Assembly: GCF_013433315.1 (NCBI RefSeq)
Contig: NZ_WXVV01000031.1
Span: forward strand, 18,065-82,064
DNA length: 64,000 bases
Source: Pseudomonas crudilactis
GTDB taxonomy: Bacteria > Pseudomonadota > Gammaproteobacteria > Pseudomonadales > Pseudomonadaceae
Direction of reading: 5' to 3'
Shown here: piece by piece, positions 1 through 9,370 of the stretch
Position numbering within the stretch: position 1 is the first letter of the stretch
Layout of the letters: the number at the start of each line of letters is the position of its first letter
Program-made: the position numbers and the translations under genes
Notes under the pieces: generated by a model
The model's database searches: none
The model's input: only the letters and a program-made list of their open reading frames with translations
Told to the model about the DNA's origin: nothing

Positions 1-1301
1 CTTCGTTCAAGAACAAGGGCGTTCCCCTGGTTCTCGACGCCGTTATCGACTTCCTGCCTGCACCGACCGACATTCCTGCTATCAAGGGTACTGACCCGGA
101 TAACGAGGAAATCGAGCTGGAGCGTCATGCAGACGATGCGGAGCCGTTCTCGGCTCTGGCGTTCAAGATCGCTACCGACCCATTCGTGGGTACTTTGACC
201 TTCGTCCGCGTTTACTCGGGCGTGTTGAACTCCGGCGACGGCGTGATCAACTCGGTTAAAGGCAAGAAAGAGCGCGTGGGTCGTATGGTGCAAATGCACG
301 CAAACGCCCGTGAAGAGATCAAGGAAGTGCGCGCTGGCGACATCGCGGCCCTGATCGGCATGAAGGACGTCACCACTGGTGAAACCCTCTGCAACGCTGA
401 CAAGCCAATCATCCTGGTTCGCATGGACTTCCCGGAGCCGGTTATTTCGGTTGCCGTAGAGCCTAAGACCAAGGATGACCAGGAAAAAATGGGTATCGCA
501 CTGGGCAAACTTGCTCAGGAAGACCCGTCTTTCCGCGTTAAAACTGATGAAGAGACTGGTCAAACGATCATCTCCGGCATGGGCGAACTGCACCTGGACA
601 TCCTGGTTGACCGGATGCGCCGTGAGTTCAACGTCGAAGCCAACATCGGCAAGCCTCAGGTTTCGTATCGTGAGCGCATCACGAAGAACTGTGAAATCGA
701 AGGCAAGTTCGTTCGTCAATCCGGCGGTCGTGGTCAGTTCGGCCACTGCTGGATCCGTTTTGCTCCTGCTGACGAAGGTCAGGAAGGTCTGCAATTCGTG
801 AACGAAGTTGTAGGTGGTGTGGTTCCTAAGGAATACATCCCGGCTATCCAGAAGGGTATCGAAGAGCAGATGAAGAACGGCGTTGTTGCCGGCTATCCGC
901 TGATCGGCCTGAAGGCTACCGTGTTCGATGGTTCTTACCACGACGTCGACTCCAACGAGATGGCGTTTAAAGTGGCTGCCTCCATGGCGACCAAGCAACT
1001 GGCCCAGAAGGGCGGTGGTGAGTTGCTTGAGCCGATCATGGCTGTAGAGGTTGTTACGCCTGAAGACTATATGGGTGATGTGATGGGCGACCTTAACCGT
1101 CGTCGCGGCATGATCCAGGGTATGGAAGACACAGTGTCCGGCAAGGTTATCCGTGCCGAAGTTCCACTGGGTGAGATGTTCGGTTATGCGACCGACGTTC
1201 GCTCCATGTCCCAGGGTCGCGCAAGCTACTCTATGGAATTCAAAAAATACGATACGGCTCCGTCGCACATCGTCGAATCCGTAACCAAAAAACAAGGCTG
1301 A
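1..1301 (+). CDS. fusA: Elongation factor G, 5'-truncated by window edge
   Basis: EF-G is the GTPase that drives ribosomal translocation. The reading frame is open from base 3 to the TGA at the end, giving about 432 residues. Bacterial EF-G is about 700 residues, so roughly the first 270 (most of the GTPase domain) lie outside the window. The visible part begins near the end of the G domain (NKGVPLVLDAV) and carries domain II (DPFVGTLTFVRVYSG), domains III and V, and domain IV (GGRGQFGHCWI). It is followed 31 bases later by tuf, the usual fusA-tuf order of the str operon. Confidence 0.97.
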   Translation, partial: SFKNKGVPLVLDAVIDFLPAPTDIPAIKGTDPDNEEIELERHADDAEPFSALAFKIATDPFVGTLTFVRVYSGVLNSGDGVINSVKGKKERVGRMVQMHANAREEIKEVRAGDIAALIGMKDVTTGETLCNADKPIILVRMDFPEPVISVAVEPKTKDDQEKMGIALGKLAQEDPSFRVKTDEETGQTIISGMGELHLDILVDRMRREFNVEANIGKPQVSYRERITKNCEIEGKFVRQSGGRGQFGHCWIRFAPADEGQEGLQFVNEVVGGVVPKEYIPAIQKGIEEQMKNGVVAGYPLIGLKATVFDGSYHDVDSNEMAFKVAASMATKQLAQKGGGELLEPIMAVEVVTPEDYMGDVMGDLNRRRGMIQGMEDTVSGKVIRAEVPLGEMFGYATDVRSMSQGRASYSMEFKKYDTAPSHIVESVTKKQG

Positions 1302-1332
1302 TTCAGCCCCTTTAGGCTAGGAGTTAATTGTC

Positions 1333-2526
1333 GTGGCTAAAGAAAAATTTGATCGTTCCCTACCGCACGTCAACGTTGGCACCATCGGTCACGTTGACCA
1401 CGGTAAAACCACTCTGACTGCTGCTCTGACTCGCGTTTGCTCCGAAGTTTTCGGTTCCGCAATCGTTGATTTCGACAAGATCGACAGCGCGCCAGAAGAA
1501 AAAGCTCGCGGTATCACCATTAACACCGCACACGTTGAGTACAACTCGAAGATCCGTCACTACGCTCACGTTGACTGCCCAGGTCACGCTGACTATGTGA
1601 AGAACATGATCACCGGTGCTGCTCAAATGGACGGCGCTATTCTGGTTTGCTCGGCCGCTGATGGTCCGATGCCGCAAACCCGTGAGCACATCCTGCTGTC
1701 CCGTCAGGTAGGCGTTCCGTACATCGTGGTTTTCCTGAACAAGGCTGACCTGGTAGACGACGCAGAGCTGCTGGAACTGGTTGAGATGGAAGTTCGCGAC
1801 CTGCTGTCCACCTACGACTTCCCGGGCGATGACACTCCAATCATCATCGGTTCGGCTCGTATGGCGCTGGAAGGCAAAGACGACAACGAAATGGGCACTA
1901 CCGCTGTCAAGAAGCTGGTAGAGACTCTGGATGCCTACATCCCAGAACCAGTTCGTATGATCGACAAGCCGTTCCTGATGCCAATCGAAGACGTATTCTC
2001 GATCTCGGGTCGCGGTACTGTTGTGACTGGTCGTATCGAGCGCGGTATCGTTCGCGTTCAGGATCCGCTGGAAATCGTTGGTCTGCGTGACACCACCGTT
2101 ACTACTTGCACCGGTGTTGAAATGTTCCGCAAGCTGCTCGACGAAGGTCGTGCTGGCGAGAACTGCGGCGTTCTGCTGCGTGGTACCAAGCGTGACGACG
2201 TTGAGCGTGGTCAGGTTCTGGTTAAGCCGGGTTCGGTTAAGCCGCACACCAAGTTCACCGCCGAAGTTTACGTTCTGAGCAAGGAAGAAGGCGGTCGTCA
2301 CACTCCGTTCTTCAAGGGCTACCGTCCACAGTTCTACTTCCGTACTACTGACGTGACTGGTAACTGCGAGCTGCCAGAAGGCGTTGAAATGGTAATGCCA
2401 GGTGACAACATTCAGATGACTGTTACCCTGATCAAAACCATCGCGATGGAAGACGGTCTGCGTTTCGCTATTCGTGAAGGCGGTCGTACCGTCGGCGCTG
2501 GCGTCGTAGCCAAAATCATCGAGTAA
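1333..2526 (+). CDS. tuf: Elongation factor Tu
   Basis: EF-Tu delivers aminoacyl-tRNA to the ribosome as a GTP complex. The 397-residue product has the P-loop GHVDHGKT at residues 19-26, then DCPGH and NKAD of the G domain, followed by beta-barrel domains II and III ending in VVAKIIE. The start is GTG, chosen because an AGGAG lies about 9 bases upstream and the N-terminus MAKEKFDRS is standard. It is the last gene of the str operon and is followed by a strong terminator. Pseudomonas usually has a second tuf copy, which is not in this window. Confidence 0.98.
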   Translation: MAKEKFDRSLPHVNVGTIGHVDHGKTTLTAALTRVCSEVFGSAIVDFDKIDSAPEEKARGITINTAHVEYNSKIRHYAHVDCPGHADYVKNMITGAAQMDGAILVCSAADGPMPQTREHILLSRQVGVPYIVVFLNKADLVDDAELLELVEMEVRDLLSTYDFPGDDTPIIIGSARMALEGKDDNEMGTTAVKKLVETLDAYIPEPVRMIDKPFLMPIEDVFSISGRGTVVTGRIERGIVRVQDPLEIVGLRDTTVTTCTGVEMFRKLLDEGRAGENCGVLLRGTKRDDVERGQVLVKPGSVKPHTKFTAEVYVLSKEEGGRHTPFFKGYRPQFYFRTTDVTGNCELPEGVEMVMPGDNIQMTVTLIKTIAMEDGLRFAIREGGRTVGAGVVAKIIE

Positions 2527-2560
2527 TCTCTTTTATAGAGTTTGCTTGTTGACTTGAAAA

Positions 2561-2587
2561 AGCCCCCGCTCAGCGGGGGCTTTTTTA
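2561..2587 (+). terminator. Rho-independent terminator after tuf
   Basis: The hairpin AGCCCCCGCT / AGCGGGGGCT has almost no loop and is followed by a run of T. It ends the fusA-tuf transcript just before the S10 promoter. Confidence 0.93.
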
Positions 2588-2592
2588 TTGGG

Positions 2593-2621
2593 TTGACACC
2601 TATCTGGGGCGTCTATAGAAT
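2593..2621 (+). promoter_or_regulatory. Sigma-70 promoter of the S10 operon
   Basis: TTGACA at 2593-2598 and TAGAAT at 2616-2621 are separated by exactly 17 bases. It lies directly after the tuf terminator and about 60 bases before rpsJ. The spacer contains TCTGGGGCGT, which recurs at the same place in the rpsH promoter. Confidence 0.88.
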
Positions 2622-2683
2622 TGCGCCTCCTTTTAACGGGCGTATTGCGCTCGGTGGGAATAGCAGCCGGAGTCTGAAATCCA

Positions 2684-2995
2684 ATGCAAAATCAGCAAAT
2701 CCGTATCAGGTTGAAGGCTTTCGACCATCGCCTGATCGACCAATCAACCCAGGAAATCGTGGAAACCGCGAAACGTACTGGTGCTCAAGTGCGTGGTCCA
2801 ATTCCACTGCCTACCCGTAAAGAGCGGTTCACCGTTCTGGTTTCTCCGCACGTCAACAAAGACGCGCGCGACCAGTACGAAATCCGCACTCATAAGCGCG
2901 TTCTGGACATCGTCCAGCCAACGGATAAAACCGTTGATGCTCTTATGAAGCTTGATCTTGCGGCCGGTGTGGAAGTGCAGATCAGCCTCGGCTAA
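2684..2995 (+). CDS. rpsJ: 30S ribosomal protein S10 (NusE)
   Basis: S10 is a 30S head protein and, as NusE, part of transcription antitermination complexes with NusB. NusB is encoded later in this window. The 103-residue sequence begins [15 protein letters not shown], as in all S10 proteins, and has the full family length. A GGAG lies upstream of the ATG. It is the first gene of the S10 operon. Confidence 0.98.
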
Positions 2996-3075
2996 GACTC
3001 GGTCTTAGTCGTGTAACGCTCTGAAATGGGCGGCCATAGCGGGTGAAAGCCCCGTACACTCATGAGGTTTACAAC

Positions 3076-3711
3076 ATGACTATTGGTGTAGTCGGTCGTA
3101 AATGCGGTATGACCCGTATTTTCACCGAAGAAGGTGTCTCCATTCCGGTCACGGTCATTGAGATCGAGCCGAATCGCGTCACCCAGTTCAAAACTGAAGA
3201 GACCGATGGCTATCGTGCAGTGCAAGTCACTGTCGGCGAGCGTCGTGCTTCGCGTGTAACAGCAGCTCAGGCTGGCCACTTCGCTAAAGCGAACGTTGCC
3301 GCTGGTCGCACTACCATGGAATTCCGTCTTGAAGAAGGCGAGTACCAGGCTGGCGATCTGATCAACGCTGAAATCTTCGCCGCTGGTCAACTGGTTGATG
3401 TAACCGGTCAGTCCAAAGGTAAAGGCTTCCAGGGTACGATCAAGCGTTGGAATTTCCGCGGGCAAGATAACACCCACGGTAACTCCGTATCCCACCGCGT
3501 CCCAGGCTCTATCGGCCAGTGCCAGACTCCTGGTCGTGTATTCAAGGGCAAGAAAATGTCCGGTCATATGGGCGCTGAGCGCGTGACCGTGCAGTCCCTG
3601 GAAGTAGTGCGCGTGGACGCTGAACGCAATCTGTTGTTGGTCAAGGGTGCTGTTCCTGGCGCTACTGGCGGCAACCTGGTTGTACGTCCAGCAGCCAAGG
3701 CTCGCGGTTAA
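3076..3711 (+). CDS. rplC: 50S ribosomal protein L3
   Basis: L3 is a primary 23S rRNA-binding protein that reaches the peptidyl transferase centre. The ATG starting MTIGVVGRKCGM is preferred over an in-frame ATG 33 bases upstream, because it has a GAGG site just before it and matches family N-termini. The product is 211 residues. The central loop contains QDNTHGNSVSHR, which includes the glutamine-rich stretch that PrmB methylates in related bacteria. Confidence 0.98.
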   Translation: MTIGVVGRKCGMTRIFTEEGVSIPVTVIEIEPNRVTQFKTEETDGYRAVQVTVGERRASRVTAAQAGHFAKANVAAGRTTMEFRLEEGEYQAGDLINAEIFAAGQLVDVTGQSKGKGFQGTIKRWNFRGQDNTHGNSVSHRVPGSIGQCQTPGRVFKGKKMSGHMGAERVTVQSLEVVRVDAERNLLLVKGAVPGATGGNLVVRPAAKARG

Positions 3712-3723
3712 GGGGAAGCTGAC

Positions 3724-4326
3724 ATGCAATTAAATGTAAATGACGCTCAAGCGATCGAAGTTTCCGAACTGACATTTGGCGGCGAATTCAACGAGACGCT
3801 GGTTCACCAAGCAGTCGTGGCCTACATGGCTGGCGGCCGTCAAGGTACCAAGCAGCAAAAGACCCGTTCCGACGTTCGTGGTGGCGGTAAGCGCCCATGG
3901 CGTCAGAAAGGTACTGGCCGTGCTCGTGCCGGTACTATCCGTAGCCCAATCTGGCGTGGCGGCGGTACCACTTTTGCAGCACGTCCACAGGATCACTCTC
4001 AGAAGCTGAACAAGAAGATGTATCGCGCAGCAATGCGTTCCATCCTTGCTGAGCTGGTGCGTACTGATCGTCTGGTCGTGGTTCAGGATTTCGCTGTTGA
4101 AACTCCGAAAACCAAAGATCTGCTGGGCAAGCTGAACAACATGAGCCTGACCGACGTTTTGATCGTGTCGGACGCTGTTGATCAGAACCTGTACCTGGCT
4201 GCTCGTAACCTGCCGCACGTAGATGTACGTGACGTTCAAGGTTCCGATCCAGTTAGTCTGATCGCATACGACAAGGTGTTGATCACCGTGTCGGCCGTGA
4301 AGAAATTCGAGGAGCTGCTGGGATGA
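3724..4326 (+). CDS. rplD: 50S ribosomal protein L4
   Basis: L4 binds 23S rRNA and lines the exit tunnel through its extended loop ([21 protein letters not shown] region). The full length is 200 residues. It overlaps the start of rplW by four bases (ATGA), which suggests translational coupling. In enterobacteria L4 also represses the S10 operon through the leader RNA. The short leader here argues against the same mechanism. Confidence 0.98.
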
Positions 4327-4622
4327 ACCAGGAACGCGTATTTAAAGTTCTGCTTGGCCCGCACGTTTCCGAGAAGGCTACGGTTCTGGCAGACAAGAAA
4401 GGCCAGTTCGTTTTCAAGGTTGCTACTGACGCAACCAAGCTGGAAATCAAGAAGGCCGTCGAAAGCCTGTTCAGCGTGAAAGTAGAGCGCGTCACTACCC
4501 TGAATGTTCTGGGTAAGAGCAAGCGCACTGCTCGCGGTCTGGGCAAGCGTAATGACTGGAAGAAGGCAGTTATCTCCCTTCAGCCAGGCCAAGATCTCGA
4601 TTTCAGCAGCAGTGCTGAGTAA
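4323..4622 (+). CDS. rplW: 50S ribosomal protein L23
   Basis: L23 sits at the tunnel exit and is the docking site for trigger factor and SRP. The 99-residue product starts [19 protein letters not shown] and contains the conserved [12 protein letters not shown] helix. Its ATG overlaps the rplD stop. Confidence 0.98.
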
Positions 4623-4636
4623 GGAAGGGGTGCATC

Positions 4637-5461
4637 ATGGCAATCGTTAAATGCAAACCGACTTCCCCTGGCCGCCGTTTTGTGGTCAAGGTGGTCAACC
4701 AGGAGCTGCATAAAGGCGCTCCTCACGCACCGCTGCTCGAGAAAAAATCGAAGACTGGTGGTCGTAACAACAATGGCCGTATTACCACGCGTCACATCGG
4801 TGGTGGTCATAAGCAGCATTATCGTATGGTCGATTTCCGTCGCAACGACAAAGATGGCATCGTCGCCACTGTCGAGCGTATCGAATACGATCCAAACCGT
4901 ACTGCTCACATCGCACTGCTGTGCTACGCAGACGGCGAGCGCCGCTACATCATCGCCCCTAAAGGCGTGAGTGCTGGCGACCAGCTGATCGCAGGCGCTC
5001 TGGCTCCAATCAAGCCAGGCAACGCTCTGCAACTGCGCAACATTCCAGTTGGTTCTACCGTACACGGCATCGAACTGAAGCCAGGTAAAGGCGCACAGAT
5101 CGCTCGTTCCGCTGGTGCTTCGGCTCAGCTGATCGCTCGTGAAGGCGTTTACGTTACCCTGCGTCTGCGTTCCGGTGAAATGCGTAAAGTCCTGGCTGAA
5201 TGCCGTGCGACCCTGGGCGAAGTCTCGAACTCCGAGCACAGCCTGCGTTCGCTGGGTAAAGCTGGTGCCAAGCGCTGGCGTGGCGTTCGCCCAACCGTTC
5301 GTGGTGTTGCCATGAACCCGGTTGACCACCCACATGGTGGTGGTGAAGGTCGTACCTCTGGTGGTCGTCATCCGGTATCGCCATGGGGCTTCCCGACTAA
5401 GGGCGCGAAGACTCGTGGTAATAAGCGTACCGACAAAATGATCGTCCGTCGTCGCAAGTAA
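4637..5461 (+). CDS. rplB: 50S ribosomal protein L2
   Basis: L2 is a large primary rRNA-binding protein needed for subunit joining and peptidyl transferase activity. The 274 residues match the family. The near-invariant C-terminal segment GVAMNPVDHPHGGGEGR, with its functionally important histidine, is intact. AAGGAAGGGG precedes the ATG. Confidence 0.98.
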   Translation: MAIVKCKPTSPGRRFVVKVVNQELHKGAPHAPLLEKKSKTGGRNNNGRITTRHIGGGHKQHYRMVDFRRNDKDGIVATVERIEYDPNRTAHIALLCYADGERRYIIAPKGVSAGDQLIAGALAPIKPGNALQLRNIPVGSTVHGIELKPGKGAQIARSAGASAQLIAREGVYVTLRLRSGEMRKVLAECRATLGEVSNSEHSLRSLGKAGAKRWRGVRPTVRGVAMNPVDHPHGGGEGRTSGGRHPVSPWGFPTKGAKTRGNKRTDKMIVRRRK

Positions 5462-5477
5462 ATAGAGGGATACGACA

Positions 5478-5753
5478 GTGCCACGTTCTCTGAAAAAAGG
5501 TCCTTTTATTGATCTTCACCTACTGAAGAAGATCGAAGTGGCGGCGGAAAAGAACGATCGCAAACCAATTAAGACTTGGTCGCGTCGTTCGATGATCCTG
5601 CCACAAATGGTCGGTCTGACCATCGCAGTACACAACGGTCGTCAGCACGTCCCAGTTCTCGTTAACGAAGACATGGTCGGCCACAAACTGGGCGAGTTCG
5701 CCGGTACCCGCAACTATCGCGGGCACGTGGCTGACAAGAAAGCCAAGCGTTAA
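5478..5753 (+). CDS. rpsS: 30S ribosomal protein S19
   Basis: S19 is a 30S head protein that contacts the A- and P-site region. The 91-residue product begins MPRSLKKGPFIDLHL. The start codon is GTG, chosen because the N-terminus matches the family and AGAGGG lies upstream. Confidence 0.98.
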   Translation: MPRSLKKGPFIDLHLLKKIEVAAEKNDRKPIKTWSRRSMILPQMVGLTIAVHNGRQHVPVLVNEDMVGHKLGEFAGTRNYRGHVADKKAKR

Positions 5754-5764
5754 GGGGTTAGGAA

Positions 5765-6097
5765 ATGGAAGTAGCCGCTAAGTTGTCGGGCGCTCGAATC
5801 TCCGCCCAGAAAGCCCGCTTGGTCGCCGACCAGATCCGCGGGAAGAAGGTGGGCGAAGCGCTCAACTTGTTGGCTTTCAGCAGTAAGAAAGCCGCCGAGA
5901 TCATGAAGAAAGTGCTGGAGTCGGCCGTAGCCAACGCCGAGCATAACGAAGGCGCAGACGTTGATGACCTGAAGGTCAGCACCGTTTTCGTCAACGAAGG
6001 GCGTTCGCTGAAGCGCATCATGCCACGTGCCAAAGGCCGTGCTGATCGCATCGTCAAGCGGTCTTGCCATATCACTGTCAAGGTTGCTGACAAGTAA
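5765..6097 (+). CDS. rplV: 50S ribosomal protein L22
   Basis: L22 binds all domains of 23S rRNA. Its long beta-hairpin (around [13 protein letters not shown]) forms the tunnel constriction, the site of macrolide-resistance mutations in other species. It is 110 residues with a GGGGTTAGGAA ribosome-binding region and tight spacing to rpsS. Confidence 0.98.
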
Positions 6098-6110
6098 CGG
6101 AGTCGAAGAG

Positions 6111-6797
6111 ATGGGTCAGAAAGTACATCCCATTGGCATTCGCCTGGGAATCGTCAAGGAGCACACCTCCGTCTGGTACGCAGACGGTCGGACTTATGCG
6201 GACTACTTGTTCGCAGATCTGAAAGTGCGTGAGTATCTCCAAGACAAACTAAAAAGCGCGTCCGTAAGCCGTATCGATATCCATCGTCCGGCCCAAACTG
6301 CACGTATCACCATCCACACCGCTCGTCCAGGTATCGTTATCGGGAAGAAAGGTGAAGATGTTGAGAAACTGCGTCAGGACCTGACCAAGCAAATGGGTGT
6401 GCCTGTGCACATCAATATCGAAGAGATCCGCAAGCCGGAACTCGACGGTATGCTGGTTGCGCAGAGCGTAGCTCAGCAGCTGGAGCGTCGTGTAATGTTC
6501 CGTCGCGCTATGAAGCGCGCAGTTCAGAACGCCATGCGCATTGGTGCCAAGGGCATCAAAATCCAAGTGAGCGGTCGTCTCGGCGGTGCTGAAATCGCAC
6601 GTACTGAATGGTATCGCGAAGGTCGTGTGCCATTGCACACCCTGCGTGCCGACATCGACTATGCCAACTACGAAGCTCACACCACTTACGGTGTGATCGG
6701 TGTAAAGGTTTGGATCTTCAAAGGCGAAGTAATTGGTGGTCGCCAAGAAGAGCTGAAACCACAAGCACCAGCGCCTCGTAAAAAAGCTGCTAAGTAA
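6111..6797 (+). CDS. rpsC: 30S ribosomal protein S3
   Basis: S3 lies at the mRNA entry channel and has mRNA helicase activity together with S4 and S5. The start is the ATG of [13 protein letters not shown]. The frame is open 84 bases further upstream, but that part overlaps rplV and does not match S3. The product is 228 residues with the KH domain motif [13 protein letters not shown]. Confidence 0.98.
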
Positions 6798-6809
6798 GGG
6801 GTACGCCAA

Positions 6810-7223
6810 ATGTTGCAACCTAAGCGTACGAAGTTCCGCAAGCAGATGACAGGCCACAACCGTGGTCTGGCTCAGCGCGGTAGCAAAGTCAGCTTCGGCG
6901 AGTTCGCGCTGAAGTCTGTAGCTCGTGGTCGTCTCACCGCTCGTCAGATCGAGTCAGCGCGTCGTGCTCTGACCCGTCACGTTAAACGTGGCGGCAAGAT
7001 CTGGATCCGTGTATTCCCGGACAAGCCTATTTCCAAAAAGCCCCTCGAAGTTCGTATGGGTAAAGGTAAGGGTAGTGTGGAGTACTGGGTTGCCCAGATT
7101 CAGCCAGGCAAAGTCCTGTATGAAATCGAGGGTGTTTCTGAAGAGCTGGCGCGTGAGGCTTTTGCCCTGGCTGCTGCAAAGCTGCCGCTCGCCACCGCCT
7201 TTGTTAAACGGACGGTGATGTGA
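6810..7223 (+). CDS. rplP: 50S ribosomal protein L16
   Basis: L16 helps organise the A-tRNA binding region of the 50S subunit. The 137-residue product begins [19 protein letters not shown] and contains [21 protein letters not shown]. The stop overlaps the start of rpmC (TGATG), so the two are probably translationally coupled. Confidence 0.98.
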
Positions 7224-7414
7224 TGAAAGCGAATGAACTTCGTGAAAAATCCGCACAGCAGCTGAACGAGCAACTGCTCGGCTTGCTGCGCGACCAGTTC
7301 AATCTGCGTATGCAGAAAGCAACTGGCCAGTTGGGGCAGTCTCATCTGCTCTCGCAAGTTAAGCGTGACATCGCTCGCGTGAAGACTGTGCTCAACCAGC
7401 AGGCAGGTAAGTGA
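7223..7414 (+). CDS. rpmC: 50S ribosomal protein L29
   Basis: L29 is a small helical protein near the tunnel exit. The ATG is taken as start ([18 protein letters not shown], 63 residues) rather than the GTG one codon earlier, because it gives the usual N-terminus and overlaps the rplP stop by one base. Confidence 0.97.
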
Positions 7415-7416
7415 TC

Positions 7417-7683
7417 ATGGCTGAAGCCGAAAAAACTGTCCGTACGCTGACTGGCCGTGTTGTCAGCGACAAGATGGACAAAACCATCACCGTATTGATC
7501 GAGCGTCGCGTAAAGCACCCGATCTACGGTAAATACGTTAAGCGTTCGACTAAGCTGCACGCGCACGACGAAACCAATCAGTGCCACATCGGCGACAAAG
7601 TCACTATTCGTGAAACTCGTCCTATGGCCAAGACCAAGTCTTGGGCGCTGGTTGATGTTCTCGAACGCGCTGTGGAAGTCTAA
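7417..7683 (+). CDS. rpsQ: 30S ribosomal protein S17
   Basis: S17 is a primary 16S rRNA binder of the OB-fold type. The start MAEAEKTVRTLTGRV (88 residues) is chosen over a GTG two codons upstream. The conserved core SDKMDKTITVLIERRVKHPIYGK is present (residues split here only by description). It is the last gene of the S10 operon, and rplN of the spc operon follows 23 bases later. Confidence 0.97.
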   Translation: MAEAEKTVRTLTGRVVSDKMDKTITVLIERRVKHPIYGKYVKRSTKLHAHDETNQCHIGDKVTIRETRPMAKTKSWALVDVLERAVEV

Positions 7684-7706
7684 GGACTAGGGGTCGGAGA
7701 AATTAT

Positions 7707-8075
7707 ATGATTCAGACTCAATCCATGCTCGATGTGGCCGATAACAGCGGCGCTCGCCGTGTTATGTGCATCAAGGTGCTGGGTGGCTCCCATCGTCGTT
7801 ACGCTGGTATCGGTGACATCATCAAAGTTACCGTGAAGGAAGCAATTCCTCGCGGTAAAGTGAAAAAAGGCCAAGTGATGACTGCTGTTGTAGTCCGCAC
7901 TCGTCACGGCGTACGTCGTGCTGATGGCTCCATTATCCGCTTTGATGGCAACGCTGCTGTTCTTCTGAACAACAAGCAAGAGCCGATCGGCACCCGTATC
8001 TTTGGGCCAGTGACCCGTGAACTTCGTACTGAGAAGTTCATGAAGATCGTCTCGCTCGCCCCAGAAGTGCTGTAA
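7707..8075 (+). CDS. rplN: 50S ribosomal protein L14
   Basis: L14 lies at the subunit interface and binds the silencing factor RsfS in other bacteria. The 122-residue product begins MIQTQSMLDVADNSGARRVMC. It opens the spc set of genes. No separate strong promoter was found in the 23-base gap, so S10 and spc probably form one transcript here. Confidence 0.98.
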   Translation: MIQTQSMLDVADNSGARRVMCIKVLGGSHRRYAGIGDIIKVTVKEAIPRGKVKKGQVMTAVVVRTRHGVRRADGSIIRFDGNAAVLLNNKQEPIGTRIFGPVTRELRTEKFMKIVSLAPEVL

Positions 8076-8086
8076 GGAGATCCGAC

Positions 8087-8401
8087 ATGCAAAAGATTCG
8101 TCGTGACGACGAGATCATCGTGATCGCCGGCAAAGACAAAGGTAAGCGCGGTAAGGTGCTTAAGGTTCTTGCTAATAACCGTCTGGTTATTAGCGGTCTG
8201 AACCTGGTTAAGCGTCATACCAAGCCTAACCCGATGTCGGGCGTGCAAGGCGGTATCGTCGAAAAAGAAGCTCCACTGGACGCTTCTAACGTCGCCATTT
8301 TCAACGGCGAAACCAACAAGGCTGACCGCGTTGGTTTCAAAGTAGAAGACGGCAAGAAAATTCGTGTCTTCAAGTCGACCCAAAAAGCGGTTGATGCTTG
8401 A
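8087..8401 (+). CDS. rplX: 50S ribosomal protein L24
   Basis: L24 is an assembly-initiator protein of the 50S subunit. The 104-residue product contains the KOW motif (VIAGKDKGKRGKVLKV) near its N-terminus. A clean AAGGAG precedes the ATG. Confidence 0.98.
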   Translation: MQKIRRDDEIIVIAGKDKGKRGKVLKVLANNRLVISGLNLVKRHTKPNPMSGVQGGIVEKEAPLDASNVAIFNGETNKADRVGFKVEDGKKIRVFKSTQKAVDA

Positions 8402-8421
8402 ACACTGCTAGGTAGAAGACC

Positions 8422-8961
8422 ATGGCACGACTAAAAGAGATTTACTGGAAGGAAATCGCACCGAAGCTTAAGGAAGAACTTAAGCTTTCGAACGTGATGG
8501 AAGTTCCACGCGTTACAAAAATCACCCTGAACATGGGTCTGGGCGAAGCTGTTGGTGACAAAAAAGTCATCGAGCATGCTGTTGCTGACCTGGAAAAGAT
8601 CACCGGCCAAAAAGTCGTTGTGACCTACGCTCGTAAATCCATCGCTGGCTTTAAAGTCCGTGAAGGATGGCCGATCGGCGTCAAGGTGACTCTGCGCCGT
8701 GAGCGTATGTATGAGTTCCTGGATCGTCTGCTGTCGATCTCCCTGCCTCGGGTTCGCGACTTCCGCGGCCTGAATGCCAAGTCCTTCGATGGTCGTGGTA
8801 ACTACAGCATGGGCGTGAAAGAGCAGATCATCTTCCCGGAAATCGACTACGACAAGATCGATGCTCTCCGCGGTCTGGACATTACCCTGACCACCACTGC
8901 CAAGAACGATGATGAAGGCCGCGCTCTGCTGCGTGCTTTCAAATTCCCGTTCCGCAACTGA
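8422..8961 (+). CDS. rplE: 50S ribosomal protein L5
   Basis: L5 binds 5S rRNA and contacts the P-site tRNA. The 179 residues contain [12 protein letters not shown] and the C-terminal [20 protein letters not shown]. In E. coli the start of this gene is the S8 translational operator. I did not identify that structure here. Confidence 0.98.
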
Positions 8962-8974
8962 TTGGAGTAGGAAA

Positions 8975-9280
8975 ATGGCCAAGAAGAGCATGAAAAACCG
9001 TGAGCTGAAGCGTCAGCTCACTGTTGCCAAGTACGCCACCAAGCGTGCAGCGCTGAAAGCTATCATCGTCGATCTGAACGCAAGTCCAGAAGCGCGTTGG
9101 GAAGCTACCGTAGCTCTGCAGAAGCAACCACGTGACGCAAGCGCTTCGCGCATGCGTAACCGTTGCCGCCTGACTGGTCGTCCGCACGGCGTTTACCGCA
9201 AGTTCGGCCTTGGCCGTAACAAGCTGCGTGAAGCTGCAATGCGTGGTGACGTACCAGGTCTGGTTAAAGCCAGCTGGTAA
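8975..9280 (+). CDS. rpsN: 30S ribosomal protein S14
   Basis: S14 is a 30S head protein. The start [15 protein letters not shown] gives 101 residues, the long zinc-independent form typical of proteobacteria: the CxxC pairs of the short form are absent. An in-frame ATG 66 bases upstream lies inside rplE and was not used. A 209-base gap with a hairpin and a promoter follows. Confidence 0.98.
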
Positions 9281-9340
9281 TTGCTGTCAAAGTCTCGATG
9301 TTCGGGTTCGCAAGAACCTGACCATCGGTGGCCTTGAATC

Positions 9341-9370
9341 TGAATCAAGCCCCTTTTGGGGCTTGATTCA
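9341..9370 (+). terminator. Perfect 13-bp hairpin between rpsN and rpsH
   Basis: Arms 9341-9353 and 9358-9370 are perfect reverse complements around a TTTT loop. The T tract after it is poor (TTTC), so full termination is uncertain. Its right arm contains the -35 element of the next promoter. Confidence 0.7.

Noticed and set aside
1360..2301. 313-codon minus-strand frame opposite tuf
   Set aside because: Shadow of the highly biased tuf codons; rich in Asn, Val and Gln, with no ribosome site or family.
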